Shown: positions 51,701-59,524 of the stretch, piece by piece | Numbering within the stretch: position 1 is the first letter of the stretch | Layout: each line of letters starts with the position of its first letter | Source: Phycisphaerales bacterium AB-hyl4 | GTDB lineage: Bacteria > Planctomycetota > Phycisphaerae > Phycisphaerales > Phycisphaeraceae | Length of the DNA: 64,000 bases | Direction of reading: 5' to 3' | Assembly: GCA_041821185.1 (NCBI GenBank) | Contig: JBGUBD010000005.1 | Location: 248,001-312,000, forward strand | Position numbers and translations under genes: made by a program | The notes under the pieces: model-generated | What the model was told of the DNA's origin: nothing | Seen by the model: only the letters and a program-made list of their open reading frames with translations | Database searches by the model: none

Positions 51701-53101
51701 ATGCACACCCTCGCCCCCGACCGCATCGAATGGAAACGACCGGCCATCATCGTTGGCACGATTGTGCTCGCGACGATTGTCTACCTGCTCATGCCGGCGG
51801 ATATGAACGAGCTGGCAAAGCGTGCGGTGGCGATCTTCATCATCGCCGCGGTGTTCTGGGCGACCGAGGTCATCCCGCTTTACGCGACCTCGCTTTGCCT
51901 GGTCGGGTTGCAGGTGCTCCTGCTCGCGCACCATGGCGGCCTCGCGCCCGCGGACGTCGGGCCCGATGGCGGCAACCTTCAATTCACCGTTTTCTTCACG
52001 CCGTTCGCTTCACCGGTGATCATCCTCTTCCTCGGCGGGTTTCTGCTTTCCTCGGCCGTGACCAAGCACGCGCTCGACCGAGCGATCGCCGCGAAAGTGC
52101 TCGACCCGTTCACACGCAACCCGCTGCTGCTGATCTACGGCGTCATGCTCATCACCGCCTTCTTCTCCATGTGGATGAGCAACACCGCCACTACCGCGAT
52201 GATGCTCGCCATCGTCGCGCCGCTGCTGAAAAACCTCAGCGACGATGGCAAGTTCCATCTCGCGGTCATTCTCGCCGTGCCCATGGGCGCAAACATCGGC
52301 GGCATCGGCACGCCCATCGGCACGCCGCCGAACGCGGTTGCCCTCGCGGCCCTGCGGCAGGGCGGCTTCGACGTCGGCTTTCTCGACTGGATGCTCGTGT
52401 TCGTGCCGCTGGCGGTGCTGCTGATGGCCGTCGCCGGCGTGCTGCTGTACTTCATGCTCCCGCCGGGCAAGGCGCTGTCGATCCCCCGCCTCAAGCACAC
52501 CGAACCGATCTCCACGCGAGGCAAGATCACGCTCGCCATCCTCGTCCTCACCATCTGCCTCTGGCTCACCGGCTCGTGGCATGGCATTGACGACGCGGTC
52601 ATCGCCCTCATCGCCGCTGCCCTGCTCACCGGCTTGCAGATGCTCGACCGTCGCGACGTCGACACGATCGACTGGAACATCCTCATCCTCATGTGGGGCG
52701 GCCTCGCGCTGGGCAACGCGATGAGCCAGACCGGACTGGTCGCCTACCTCATGGATCTGCCCATCGCCCAGACGACGGGCTTCCTGCTTGCCCTTACCGT
52801 CGTGCTGCTGGCGTACGGCCTGTCAACATTCATGTCCAACACCGCCGCGGCAAACCTCATCATCCCCATGGCGCTCGCGTTCCCCGCGCCGGAAAACGTG
52901 CAATTGATCATCCTCACCGCGCTGGCGTGCTCGTTTGCGATGGCGCTGCCGATCTCCACGCCGCCGAACGCGATGGCCTTCGCCACCGGCAGGCTGCCCG
53001 CCGCCACATTGCTGCGCGTGGGCGGGCTGATCTCCGCGATCGCCATCGGCGTCCTGCTGATGGGCTACCAAGTCATGCTGCCGCTGATCCTGAATCTGTG
53101 A
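51701..53101 (+). CDS. SLC13/DASS-type anion:sodium symporter
   Basis: This is a 466-residue inner-membrane carrier with about 11-12 helices. Two SNT signature repeats are present (FFSMWMSNTATTAM; LSTFMSNTAAANL), each followed by a GTPIGTPPNAVAL / ISTPPNAMAFATG hairpin. These form the sodium and carboxylate sites in the DASS family. Likely substrates are di- or tricarboxylates or sulfate; which one is not readable. Note the preceding P-type ATPase on the same strand; if that pump moves Na+, the pair would link sodium export with sodium-driven uptake. No clear Shine-Dalgarno precedes ATG 51701. Confidence 0.9.
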   Translation: MHTLAPDRIEWKRPAIIVGTIVLATIVYLLMPADMNELAKRAVAIFIIAAVFWATEVIPLYATSLCLVGLQVLLLAHHGGLAPADVGPDGGNLQFTVFFTPFASPVIILFLGGFLLSSAVTKHALDRAIAAKVLDPFTRNPLLLIYGVMLITAFFSMWMSNTATTAMMLAIVAPLLKNLSDDGKFHLAVILAVPMGANIGGIGTPIGTPPNAVALAALRQGGFDVGFLDWMLVFVPLAVLLMAVAGVLLYFMLPPGKALSIPRLKHTEPISTRGKITLAILVLTICLWLTGSWHGIDDAVIALIAAALLTGLQMLDRRDVDTIDWNILILMWGGLALGNAMSQTGLVAYLMDLPIAQTTGFLLALTVVLLAYGLSTFMSNTAAANLIIPMALAFPAPENVQLIILTALACSFAMALPISTPPNAMAFATGRLPAATLLRVGGLISAIAIGVLLMGYQVMLPLILNL

Positions 53102-53141
53102 TGCAATTCGCCGCGCGGTCGATGGACACATATGGCGCAAA

Positions 53142-53293
53142 CCCCCCGCATCTGCGGGGGGCTATTTCACAAGCGCGCGGCACCTCTTTATACGGATCGG
53201 ACATGAATCTCGGGTGCGATGGAAGCCCACGGCGTCACGCCGTGGGCTTCAGCCTCCTGCACAGAGCCCGAGTTTGATGGGTAATCCGTATGA
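53142..53293. repeat. Cluster of intergenic hairpins, including AAGCCCACGG copy 3
   Basis: CCCCCCGCA/TGCGGGGGG (53142-53161), then GCTATTTC. GAAGCCCACGGCGT/ACGCCGTGGGCTTC (53222-53250) is a perfect 14-bp stem. It is nested inside CTCGGG/CCCGAG (53209-53214 and 53267-53272) and TACGGAT/ATCCGTA (53191-53197 and 53284-53290). This fills most of the 347-bp gap between the SLC13 and pseudopilin genes; no gene is seen in it. Confidence 0.7.
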
Positions 53294-53380
53294 CCTCATG
53301 CGCAATAGCCCCCCTCGGAAGCGGGGGAGGTTGCGCTCGTAATGAACTGCCGCGGGCCTCGCGGTCGATCGGACAAGCAT

Positions 53381-53416
53381 AAAAAAACGGCCGACCCGTG
53401 AGGGCCGGCCGTTTTG
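53381..53416 (-). terminator. Terminator of the second pseudopilin gene
   Basis: AAAACGGCCGACCC (53384-53397) pairs with GGGCCGGCCGTTTT (53402-53415). On the minus strand it is followed by a run of seven Ts (53387-53381). Confidence 0.85.
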
Positions 53417-53448
53417 ATTGAAAACAATCTGTTGCTTCTCACCCGAAC

Positions 53449-54228
53449 TTAGTTGTCGGGATCGTAAGCGGTTTCCTCGTCGATGTAGACCATGTGGGCG
53501 ACAGCCGTACCGCCGTCAACATCATCATCTTCTTCAAAGATGTTGTCCGTACCGCCATCGTTGTCAGCATTCAACGGGCCCGAGCCGAAGCGAGTGCGAA
53601 GCACGTGAGTGGTTTCAAAGCTGACGCTGTTGTCGTTGCGGGCCACGCCGCCGCGCCAGTCGCCACTGCCGTCACGAGTGTGCACACTGTAGATGTCGTT
53701 GCCGGGACCACCCTTGGCACGATCGCTCACGGCGACGGCTTCGGTGTTCAGCGTTTCCGACCATTCACGCGAGCGCTGAGGCGACTCACCATCACGGATG
53801 TCGAGCATCGCGTAGGAGTAGTTGTCGATTCCGACGTTGTTGTCGGTGTCATCGCCATCCGCTTCGTCCTTGCCGGTGTCGGAAGGGCTGATGATGTATT
53901 CCGGCGTGAAGAAGTTGCCGTTGAGCAGGATGGCAAACCGGGTGGCGGGGTGATCGCCATCCTCGTTAGCCCGGAAGTCACCAGTGGTGACGCCGTTGCC
54001 TGTGTCAAGGATACCGGTCTGGCCGCTGAGGCCCGGGAAGTTGCTGCGGTTGCTCTGGGCGAACATCACCATGGCCTGGTGGATGCCGCGGATCTGCGTG
54101 TTGCTCTGCATTCGGCGGGCCGTGGCTCGGGCAGCGCCGAGGGCGGGCAGCAGAATACCGATGAGCAGCGCGATGATCGAAATCACCACGAGAAGCTCAA
54201 TTAGAGTGAAACCTTTGTTCGTACGCAT
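53449..54228 (-). CDS. Type II pseudopilin-like protein
   Basis: The product is 259 residues. The prepilin signal is very short, [19 protein letters not shown], cleaved after Gly-6. It is followed by a long helix ([20 protein letters not shown]) and an Asp/Asn-rich beta domain (GTDNIFEEDDDVDGG). The H-X9-DG motif of the other pseudopilin (4299-5096) is absent. Acidic clusters may bind calcium, as in GspG. AGGAG lies 8 nt before ATG 54228. It is monocistronic, with a terminator at 53381 and a long upstream region (54229-55036) with no gene. Confidence 0.85.
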   Translation of the reverse strand: MRTNKGFTLIELLVVISIIALLIGILLPALGAARATARRMQSNTQIRGIHQAMVMFAQSNRSNFPGLSGQTGILDTGNGVTTGDFRANEDGDHPATRFAILLNGNFFTPEYIISPSDTGKDEADGDDTDNNVGIDNYSYAMLDIRDGESPQRSREWSETLNTEAVAVSDRAKGGPGNDIYSVHTRDGSGDWRGGVARNDNSVSFETTHVLRTRFGSGPLNADNDGGTDNIFEEDDDVDGGTAVAHMVYIDEETAYDPDN

Positions 54229-54540
54229 GTGAAACGCTCCTGAAAAAGAAAATAGAGAACAAGACCAAGGGGAACATTTTGATGTGTCTTCAGATTGTTC
54301 AAACGAAACGGGCATTGATTGGCAACGGTCCGGCGCGCCATTCGCCGGTCGTTTGTGCAGACGGTGATAAGGAATCTTTGCCAATCGACACAACGCCTTT
54401 TTGCTGAAAAACCTGACACACACCACAAGAAGGCGAACCATTCGCCCTATAAAACACTAGATTATTTCAGTGAACATGCCGTGCCATCCGATGGGGTTCG
54501 AGATCCATGGAAGCCAACATGTTTCGGGCCAAGCGCGGCG

Positions 54541-54655
54541 AACCTTGGAGGGGCGAGGTTGCCGAGTCCCAGATGAGTCTGAAGCGGGACTCGTTCGCGA
54601 GGGCGTGACCCTTCTTGCCTGCCCGGAAGGGTGGCTGGGAAAAGCCGACTGATTG
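54541..54655. other. Structured intergenic element, candidate non-coding RNA
   Basis: Three successive stems: CGAGTCCC/GGGACTCG (54563-54570 and 54586-54593), ACCCTTC/GAAGGGT (54608-54614 and 54626-54632) and GGCT/AGCC around GGGAAA (54633-54646). The strand cannot be decided. No known RNA family was recognised. It lies in the roughly 800-bp gene-free region between the second pseudopilin and gyrA; the remainder (54229-54540 and 54656-54932) shows no gene. Confidence 0.35.
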
Positions 54656-54932
54656 CATTTTCGTGTATCTCAATAGCGTTGAGTATCGTAACGCGATCGA
54701 CGGAACGATGTCAAGCTGTAGAAGCGCGGCCGATTGTGCCGTTTGGATGAGCGTCGCGGGTCGTGTATGCAGAAGATGTTGATGCTAATGGTTTTGCGCG
54801 ATTTAGCAGGGTCTGGTGCGATGGCGTTGGGGGGCAAAGATTCTTTTCAACATGTCGTTGAGCGCGGGGAAACCCGTCGACGAGCCGTGCGCTTCTCGGG
54901 CGGAAAGTGGTTACGAGGGCAACACGGGTTCT

Positions 54933-55000
54933 CATTTAGCCGCGGGCCTTGGCCCGCGCTTTCGGCCCGCAGGGCCGAAGAAGGCGGTGCAAGCACCGCC
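54933..55000 (-). repeat. Triple hairpin array with 33-nt repeat (copy 2)
   Basis: The 33-nt sequence at 54933-54965 is the exact reverse complement of 39033-39065. Two more hairpins follow directly: CGGCCC/GGGCCG (54963-54977) and GGCGGTGC/GCACCGCC (54983-54990 and 54993-55000). The array lies 37 bp beyond the gyrA stop and may act as its terminator. Confidence 0.8.
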
Positions 55001-55036
55001 GCTAGATATTCCAAATGTTAAAGCCGCGTTGTCGTT

Positions 55037-57700
55037 CTACGCGTCGGTGTTGCCTTGGTCATCGGTGCCGACATTCTCGCTGCCGACGTCTTCGCTGCCG
55101 GCTTCGTCGGCGTTGTCTTCCGCGACGCAGGCGAGTGCGACGAGGCGGTCGCCCTGCTGGACGTTGATGACTTTGACGCCCTGCGTGCCTCGGCCGGTGC
55201 GTCGGACGGGGGCGGCGTTGATGCGGACGATCATGCCCTGGTAGGTGATGAGCATGAGGCTGGCCTCGTCGGAGACGGTGAGCAGGCCGACGACCTGTCC
55301 GTTGCGCGTGTTGACGGTGATGTCGCGTCGACCCTTGCCGCCCCGGCTTTGCGGTCGCGACCCGGTTTCGGACTGGACGAGGTACTCGCTGGTGGGCGTT
55401 CGCTTGCCGTAGCCGTTTTCAGTGACGGTGAGCAGGTCGGTTTCTTCGCCTTCTGCGATGCGGACCAGGCCGACCACTTTGTCATGCCCAGCGAGGTCGA
55501 TGCCCTTGACGCCTGTGGCGGTGCGTCCCATGACGCGGACGTCGTCTTCCTGGAAGCGGATGGCCATGCCCAACGTCGTGCCGAGCAGGACGTGGTCGCT
55601 GCCGGTGGTCCAGAGCACGCCGACGAGCTGGTCGTTTTCGCGGAGGTTGATGGCGATCAGGCCCGACGCGTTGACGTTGCGATAATCCTTCAGCGCGGTG
55701 CGCTTGACCAGGCCGTTGATCGTGGCGAACAGCAGGTAGACTTCGCCCTTCTCAAAGTCAGAGATGGGCATGAACGTGCAGATGCGCTCGTTCGGCTGAA
55801 GGTTGATCAGGTTGACAATGTTGCGCCCGCGACTGGTGCGCGGCGCTTCGGGGATCTCGAACACCTTGATCTTGAACACTCGGCCGGTGTCGGTGAAACA
55901 CAAAAGGTCATCATGCGTACTGGCGACGAAGACCTGCTCGGTGAAGTCTTCGTCGCGCGTGCTTGCGCCGATCACGCCGCGACCGCCTCGGCCCTGCACG
56001 CGATATTCATCGACGGGCAGCCGCTTCACATAGCCGGCGTGCGTGATGGTGACGACGACCTGCTCGACAGGCGTCAGCGCGCCAAGGTCAAGCGCGCCGG
56101 CCTCGGCGTCGGCGATCTCGGTCTTACGCGGGTCGGCGTACTTGCCGCGGATCTCGGCGATCTCTTCCTTAATGATGTCCAGCACACGCTGCGGGTCGGC
56201 GAGAATGCCTTCGTATTCCTCAATCTGAGCGACAAGCTTGGCGTAGTTGGCGACCAGCGTTTCGATTTCCAAGCCGACCAGTTGGATGAGTTGCAGTCGG
56301 CCGATGGCTTCGGCTTGCACGCGCGTGAGGCGGACGTCGTTCTCATCCGCCATCGCTTTAAGGCGTTCCGGAATCTGCGGCGCGTACGGATGCTCCGGCG
56401 CGATGCGGAAGCCACGCTGCATCAGCTTTTCGATCGCCTCGTCGCGCGTTCGGCTACTGCGGATCAGGCGAATTACTTCGTCAATATCACACACCGCGAA
56501 GATCAGGCCTTCAATGCGGTGCGCTTCCTGCTGCGCTTGCTTGAGGCGGAACTGCGTGCGTCGGCGGACGACTTCCTGACGGTGGTTGATGTACTCCTGG
56601 ATCAGGTCTTTCAGGCCCAACGTTCGCGGTTGGCCGTGCACCAGGGCGATGTTGATGATGCTGAACGTGCCCTGCAGCGGGGTCATCTGGTAGAGCTGGT
56701 TTTCGACGACCTGCGGGTCGGCGCCGCGTTTGAGTTCGATGACGACGCGCATGCCCACTCGGCCGGACGATTCATCGACGATGTTTGAGATGTCGGTGAG
56801 CTTGTCGGCTTTTCGGAGTTGGACGATCTTGTCGACGATGCCGTCGTTCTTGGAGGTCTGGTAGGGGATCTGCTTGACGACGAGTTGGTTCTTGCCGGAG
56901 CGGGTCTGCTCGTGTTCGATGCGGGCGCGGACGGTGACGCGGCCGCGTCCGTTGGCGTAGGCCTCGGCGATGCCGCGTCGGCCCATGACGATGCCGCCGG
57001 TGGGGAAGTCGGGGCCGGGCACGATATTCAGCAGTTCGCGCAGCTCGATCTGAGGGTTGTCGATGGTGGCGACGATGGCGTCGCAGATTTCGCCGAGGTT
57101 GTGCGGCGGCATCGAGCAGGCCATGCCCACCGCGATGCCGGTCGAGCCGTTGACCAGCAGGTTCGGCAGCTTGGCGGGGAGGACGGTGGGCTCGTCGACG
57201 GTTTCGTCGAAGTTGGGAATCCAGTTGACGGTTTCAAGCTTGAGGTCTTCGAGCATCTCCACGGCGTGGCGATGCATACGCGCCTCGGTGTAACGCATGG
57301 CGGCCGGCGGATCGGGGTCGATCGAGCCGAAGTTGCCCTGCTTGTCGATCAGCAGGTAGCGCGTTTTCCAGTCTTGAGCCATGTTGACCAGGGTGGGGTA
57401 GATGGCCTGGTCGCCGTGGGGGTGATACTTCTTCATGGTCTCGCCGACGATGCCGGCGCACTTGGAGTGCTTTCGGCCGGGCGAGAGATTCAGGTCGTTC
57501 ATCGCGACAAGGATTCGCCGCTGCGAGGGCTTCAGGCCGTCGCGGACGTCGGGCAGCGCTCGGTCGACAATGGTGGACATCGCATAGGTGAGGTAGCTGT
57601 TGGACAGCTCTTCCTCAATGGCGAGGTCGACGGTCTGGCCCAGGGCGGCGGTTTCGGGCTGGTCCGATTCCGGGGAAGGGGGGGTCTGCTCGTCGCTCAT
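55037..57700 (-). CDS. gyrA: DNA gyrase subunit A
   Basis: The product is 887 residues. The breakage-reunion domain has catalytic Tyr137 in [10 protein letters not shown]. The C-terminal beta-pinwheel carries the GyrA box [11 protein letters not shown], which favours gyrase over topoisomerase IV, and the tail is acidic ([11 protein letters not shown]). It wraps DNA and introduces negative supercoils together with GyrB (not in the window). The quinolone-resistance region reads [13 protein letters not shown]: Gln98 and Pro102 replace the Ser83/Asp87 of E. coli. ATG 57700 is taken; GTG 57712 would add 4 residues. TATAAT lies about 45 nt upstream (57751-57746). No ribosome-binding site is obvious. 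Confidence 0.97.
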   Translation of the reverse strand: MSDEQTPPSPESDQPETAALGQTVDLAIEEELSNSYLTYAMSTIVDRALPDVRDGLKPSQRRILVAMNDLNLSPGRKHSKCAGIVGETMKKYHPHGDQAIYPTLVNMAQDWKTRYLLIDKQGNFGSIDPDPPAAMRYTEARMHRHAVEMLEDLKLETVNWIPNFDETVDEPTVLPAKLPNLLVNGSTGIAVGMACSMPPHNLGEICDAIVATIDNPQIELRELLNIVPGPDFPTGGIVMGRRGIAEAYANGRGRVTVRARIEHEQTRSGKNQLVVKQIPYQTSKNDGIVDKIVQLRKADKLTDISNIVDESSGRVGMRVVIELKRGADPQVVENQLYQMTPLQGTFSIINIALVHGQPRTLGLKDLIQEYINHRQEVVRRRTQFRLKQAQQEAHRIEGLIFAVCDIDEVIRLIRSSRTRDEAIEKLMQRGFRIAPEHPYAPQIPERLKAMADENDVRLTRVQAEAIGRLQLIQLVGLEIETLVANYAKLVAQIEEYEGILADPQRVLDIIKEEIAEIRGKYADPRKTEIADAEAGALDLGALTPVEQVVVTITHAGYVKRLPVDEYRVQGRGGRGVIGASTRDEDFTEQVFVASTHDDLLCFTDTGRVFKIKVFEIPEAPRTSRGRNIVNLINLQPNERICTFMPISDFEKGEVYLLFATINGLVKRTALKDYRNVNASGLIAINLRENDQLVGVLWTTGSDHVLLGTTLGMAIRFQEDDVRVMGRTATGVKGIDLAGHDKVVGLVRIAEGEETDLLTVTENGYGKRTPTSEYLVQSETGSRPQSRGGKGRRDITVNTRNGQVVGLLTVSDEASLMLITYQGMIVRINAAPVRRTGRGTQGVKVINVQQGDRLVALACVAEDNADEAGSEDVGSENVGTDDQGNTDA

Positions 57701-57745
57701 ATCACGGTGCACTCGTCGAGAGAAGTCGTCGGGGCGGAAACAAGC

Positions 57746-57751
57746 ATTATA
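57746..57751 (-). promoter_or_regulatory. -10 element of gyrA
   Basis: A consensus TATAAT is read on the minus strand, 45 nt before ATG 57700. No -35 match is seen at 17 nt. Confidence 0.4.
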
Positions 57752-57828
57752 GCGGTTTTTACCGGCTCGGTCCGGTAGCGGGCCGGGCCTTGCAGGGCGA
57801 TCGCACCTGATTTAACCGCTCGATTTTC

Positions 57829-58083
57829 AACGCCAAGACGCCAAGACGCCAAGGACAGCAAGTCGTTCTTGCCACGAAGACACGAAGGCACGAAGAAAAC
57901 ACGAAGAAAGGCAGAGAATTATTTTTTGGCAAGGCAGGGAAGCGTGCATCTGTTCCGAAACACCTGCCCCTCCCGTAATTCCCCCCCTTCCTTCTAATTC
58001 TTCTTCCCCCTTCTTCCCCCTTCGTGCCCCCTTCATCCCCTTCGTGCCTTCGTGGCTTGCCTTTCTTTCTGGCGTCTTGGCGT
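57829..58083. repeat. Word-repeat long hairpin, CACGAAG family (copy 2)
   Basis: An outer arm of reiterated ACGCCAAG words (57829-57853) faces GGCGTCTTGGCGT (58071-58083). An inner arm of CACGAAG words (57873-57905) faces CTTCGTG/CCTTCGTGG words (58019-58055). The centre is C/T-rich (CTTCCCCC tracts). It occupies much of the 650-bp gap between gyrA and the next gene; no CDS is supported there. Confidence 0.7.
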
Positions 58084-58351
58084 AATGAGCGATTAGCTGC
58101 GTTGGTCCTGCGGGGCCTTGCACCGCCCGGTCGCGGGTATCGGGCCAATGCCGAATGTCGAGCCGGGTAAGCTACGGATCTTCTACGTATGAAAACACTT
58201 ATAAATAAAAATCGACTTCCCTCGCTGGGCGACGACACCTAAGCTTGCGCGGATGAGTCAGGCAAGCTGCCGTTGCGGGGTCGGTCCCGTTTGGGTGGGC
58301 ATGCCGAAGTCGAGTCGTTACGCCAATCTCAAAGCACGGAGGCAGAAGGCC

Positions 58352-59209
58352 ATGGCTGAGCAACCGCGTCATCGTGAACCAAGTCATCAGGAATCCACAC
58401 CGCAGAACCCCGGACGGGGCGAGCCGTACGAAGTGCGCGAACCGGAACGCGGGACGCACCCCGGCGGCCGGGAAGCCTACGCCTCCGGGCAGCCGGGCTA
58501 TCGGGAGGGCTACCGCGAGTATGAGCATCGCGGCGGCGGCCGACCGAATGAGCCGCGCCACGACACCGGCGAATCGGAGGCCCCGTTCCGCCACATCGGC
58601 CGACGGGTGAGTTGGGGGGCGATCTTCGCGGGCGTATTCGTTGCGTTGTCCGTGCAACTGCTGTTGAGCGTGCTGGGCATCGGCATCGGCGCAGCGGCGT
58701 TCGACCCGACCGGCGCTGCGGACCCGACGGCGTGGACCGTCGGGGCGGCAGTGTGGTGGGTCATCACGGGGCTGATCGCGCTGTTCATCGGCGGCTGGGT
58801 GGCAGGCCACCTCGCTACCAACCCCGACCGCCGCGATGGGGCGATCCATGGCGTGGTCACGTGGTCGCTGGCGACACTGATCGGCGTCTGGATGCTGACG
58901 ACGACGCTCGGAACGATGACCGCTGGCGCGTGGACCGTCGTCGCCGAGGGCCAGCAACTGCAAATGCCCGCTGGCATCGAAGAGCAGATCGATCCGCAGC
59001 AACAGGAACAGCAGCCGCAGCAACAGCAGGATGCCATGCAGGACCCGCAGGAGATGTTGGACCAGGCTGGCGAGGCGGTTGCCCATGCAGGCATCTGGAC
59101 GTTCGTAGCCATGGTCCTCGGCGCAGCTGCGGCGGGGCTCGGCGGATTCCTCGCGACACCACGCAATGCACCGAGTGAGATGAGCCGACGTGATATCGAT
59201 CGACGCTGA
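58352..59209 (+). CDS. Membrane protein with SWGAIFAG-type helix, unknown function
   Basis: The product is 285 residues. A hydrophilic, Arg/Glu/Pro/Gly-rich N-terminal region of about 80 residues is followed by four or so helices: SWGAIFAGVFVALSVQLLL (with GIGIGAAAFDP), WVITGLIALFIGGWVAGHL, VTWSLATLIGVWML and a last one, TFVAMVLGAAAAGLGGFL. A Gln-rich loop (IDPQQQEQQPQQQQ) precedes the last helix. The first helix block resembles small membrane proteins, sometimes named PhnA-like, of unknown function. ATG 58352 is chosen because GGAGG lies 9 nt upstream. A terminator follows at 59255. Confidence 0.75.
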   Translation: MAEQPRHREPSHQESTPQNPGRGEPYEVREPERGTHPGGREAYASGQPGYREGYREYEHRGGGRPNEPRHDTGESEAPFRHIGRRVSWGAIFAGVFVALSVQLLLSVLGIGIGAAAFDPTGAADPTAWTVGAAVWWVITGLIALFIGGWVAGHLATNPDRRDGAIHGVVTWSLATLIGVWMLTTTLGTMTAGAWTVVAEGQQLQMPAGIEEQIDPQQQEQQPQQQQDAMQDPQEMLDQAGEAVAHAGIWTFVAMVLGAAAAGLGGFLATPRNAPSEMSRRDIDRR

Positions 59210-59254
59210 CGCGATTCGCAAGTCGGCCCACCCGGGCGGCAGCAACACACCGTT

Positions 59255-59298
59255 AGCCCCACCCGTGGCAATTTATGCGACGGGTGGGCTTTTTATTT
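59255..59298 (+). terminator. Terminator after the membrane-protein gene
   Basis: AGCCCCACCCGT (59255-59266) pairs with ACGGGTGGGCT (59280-59290) with one bulged C, followed by TTTTATTT. Confidence 0.88.
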
Positions 59299-59315
59299 AG
59301 AGACGGGAGCGGGGG

Positions 59316-59434
59316 AGGTTTATGGTTTCTCGTTTCTGGTTGGGGGGAGGGAGTATCCAAGCCGGGCCCTGAGCGAGTCGCGAGCGAAGGGCCGGATCCG
59401 TTGGAATTTCTAATCGCTAATTGCTGATTGCTAC
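59316..59434. repeat. Half-copies of two word-repeat families
   Basis: GTTTATGGTTTCTCGTTTCT (59318-59337) uses the TTTCGAG-family words. GGAATTTCTAATCGCTAATT (59402-59421) plus GCTGATTGCT uses the AATTAG-family words, almost as at 28526-28545. No partner arm was seen here, so these are half-elements. No gene is supported between 59299 and 59465. Confidence 0.6.
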
Positions 59435-59465
59435 GTGCATTGGCGGCGTTGCTTTCCGCTCGCGC

Positions 59466-59499
59466 AAAAAAAACGCCGCCGGCATGGTGCCGGCGGCGT
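59466..59499 (-). terminator. Terminator of the secretin gene
   Basis: ACGCCGCCGGCA (59473-59484) and TGCCGGCGGCGT (59488-59499) form a perfect 12-bp stem. On the minus strand it is followed by a run of eight Ts (59473-59466). Confidence 0.9.
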
Positions 59500-59524
59500 G
59501 TGGGGGATCAGGTTGTCGTGCCGT

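Noticed and set aside
53142..53250. Possible insertion-sequence remnant from the dense inverted repeats
   Set aside because: No transposase fragment or target duplication; copies elsewhere are similar short hairpins.
54490..54515. Possible tRNA, from a GGTTCGAGATCC T-loop-like string
   Set aside because: No acceptor, D or anticodon arm could be placed upstream.
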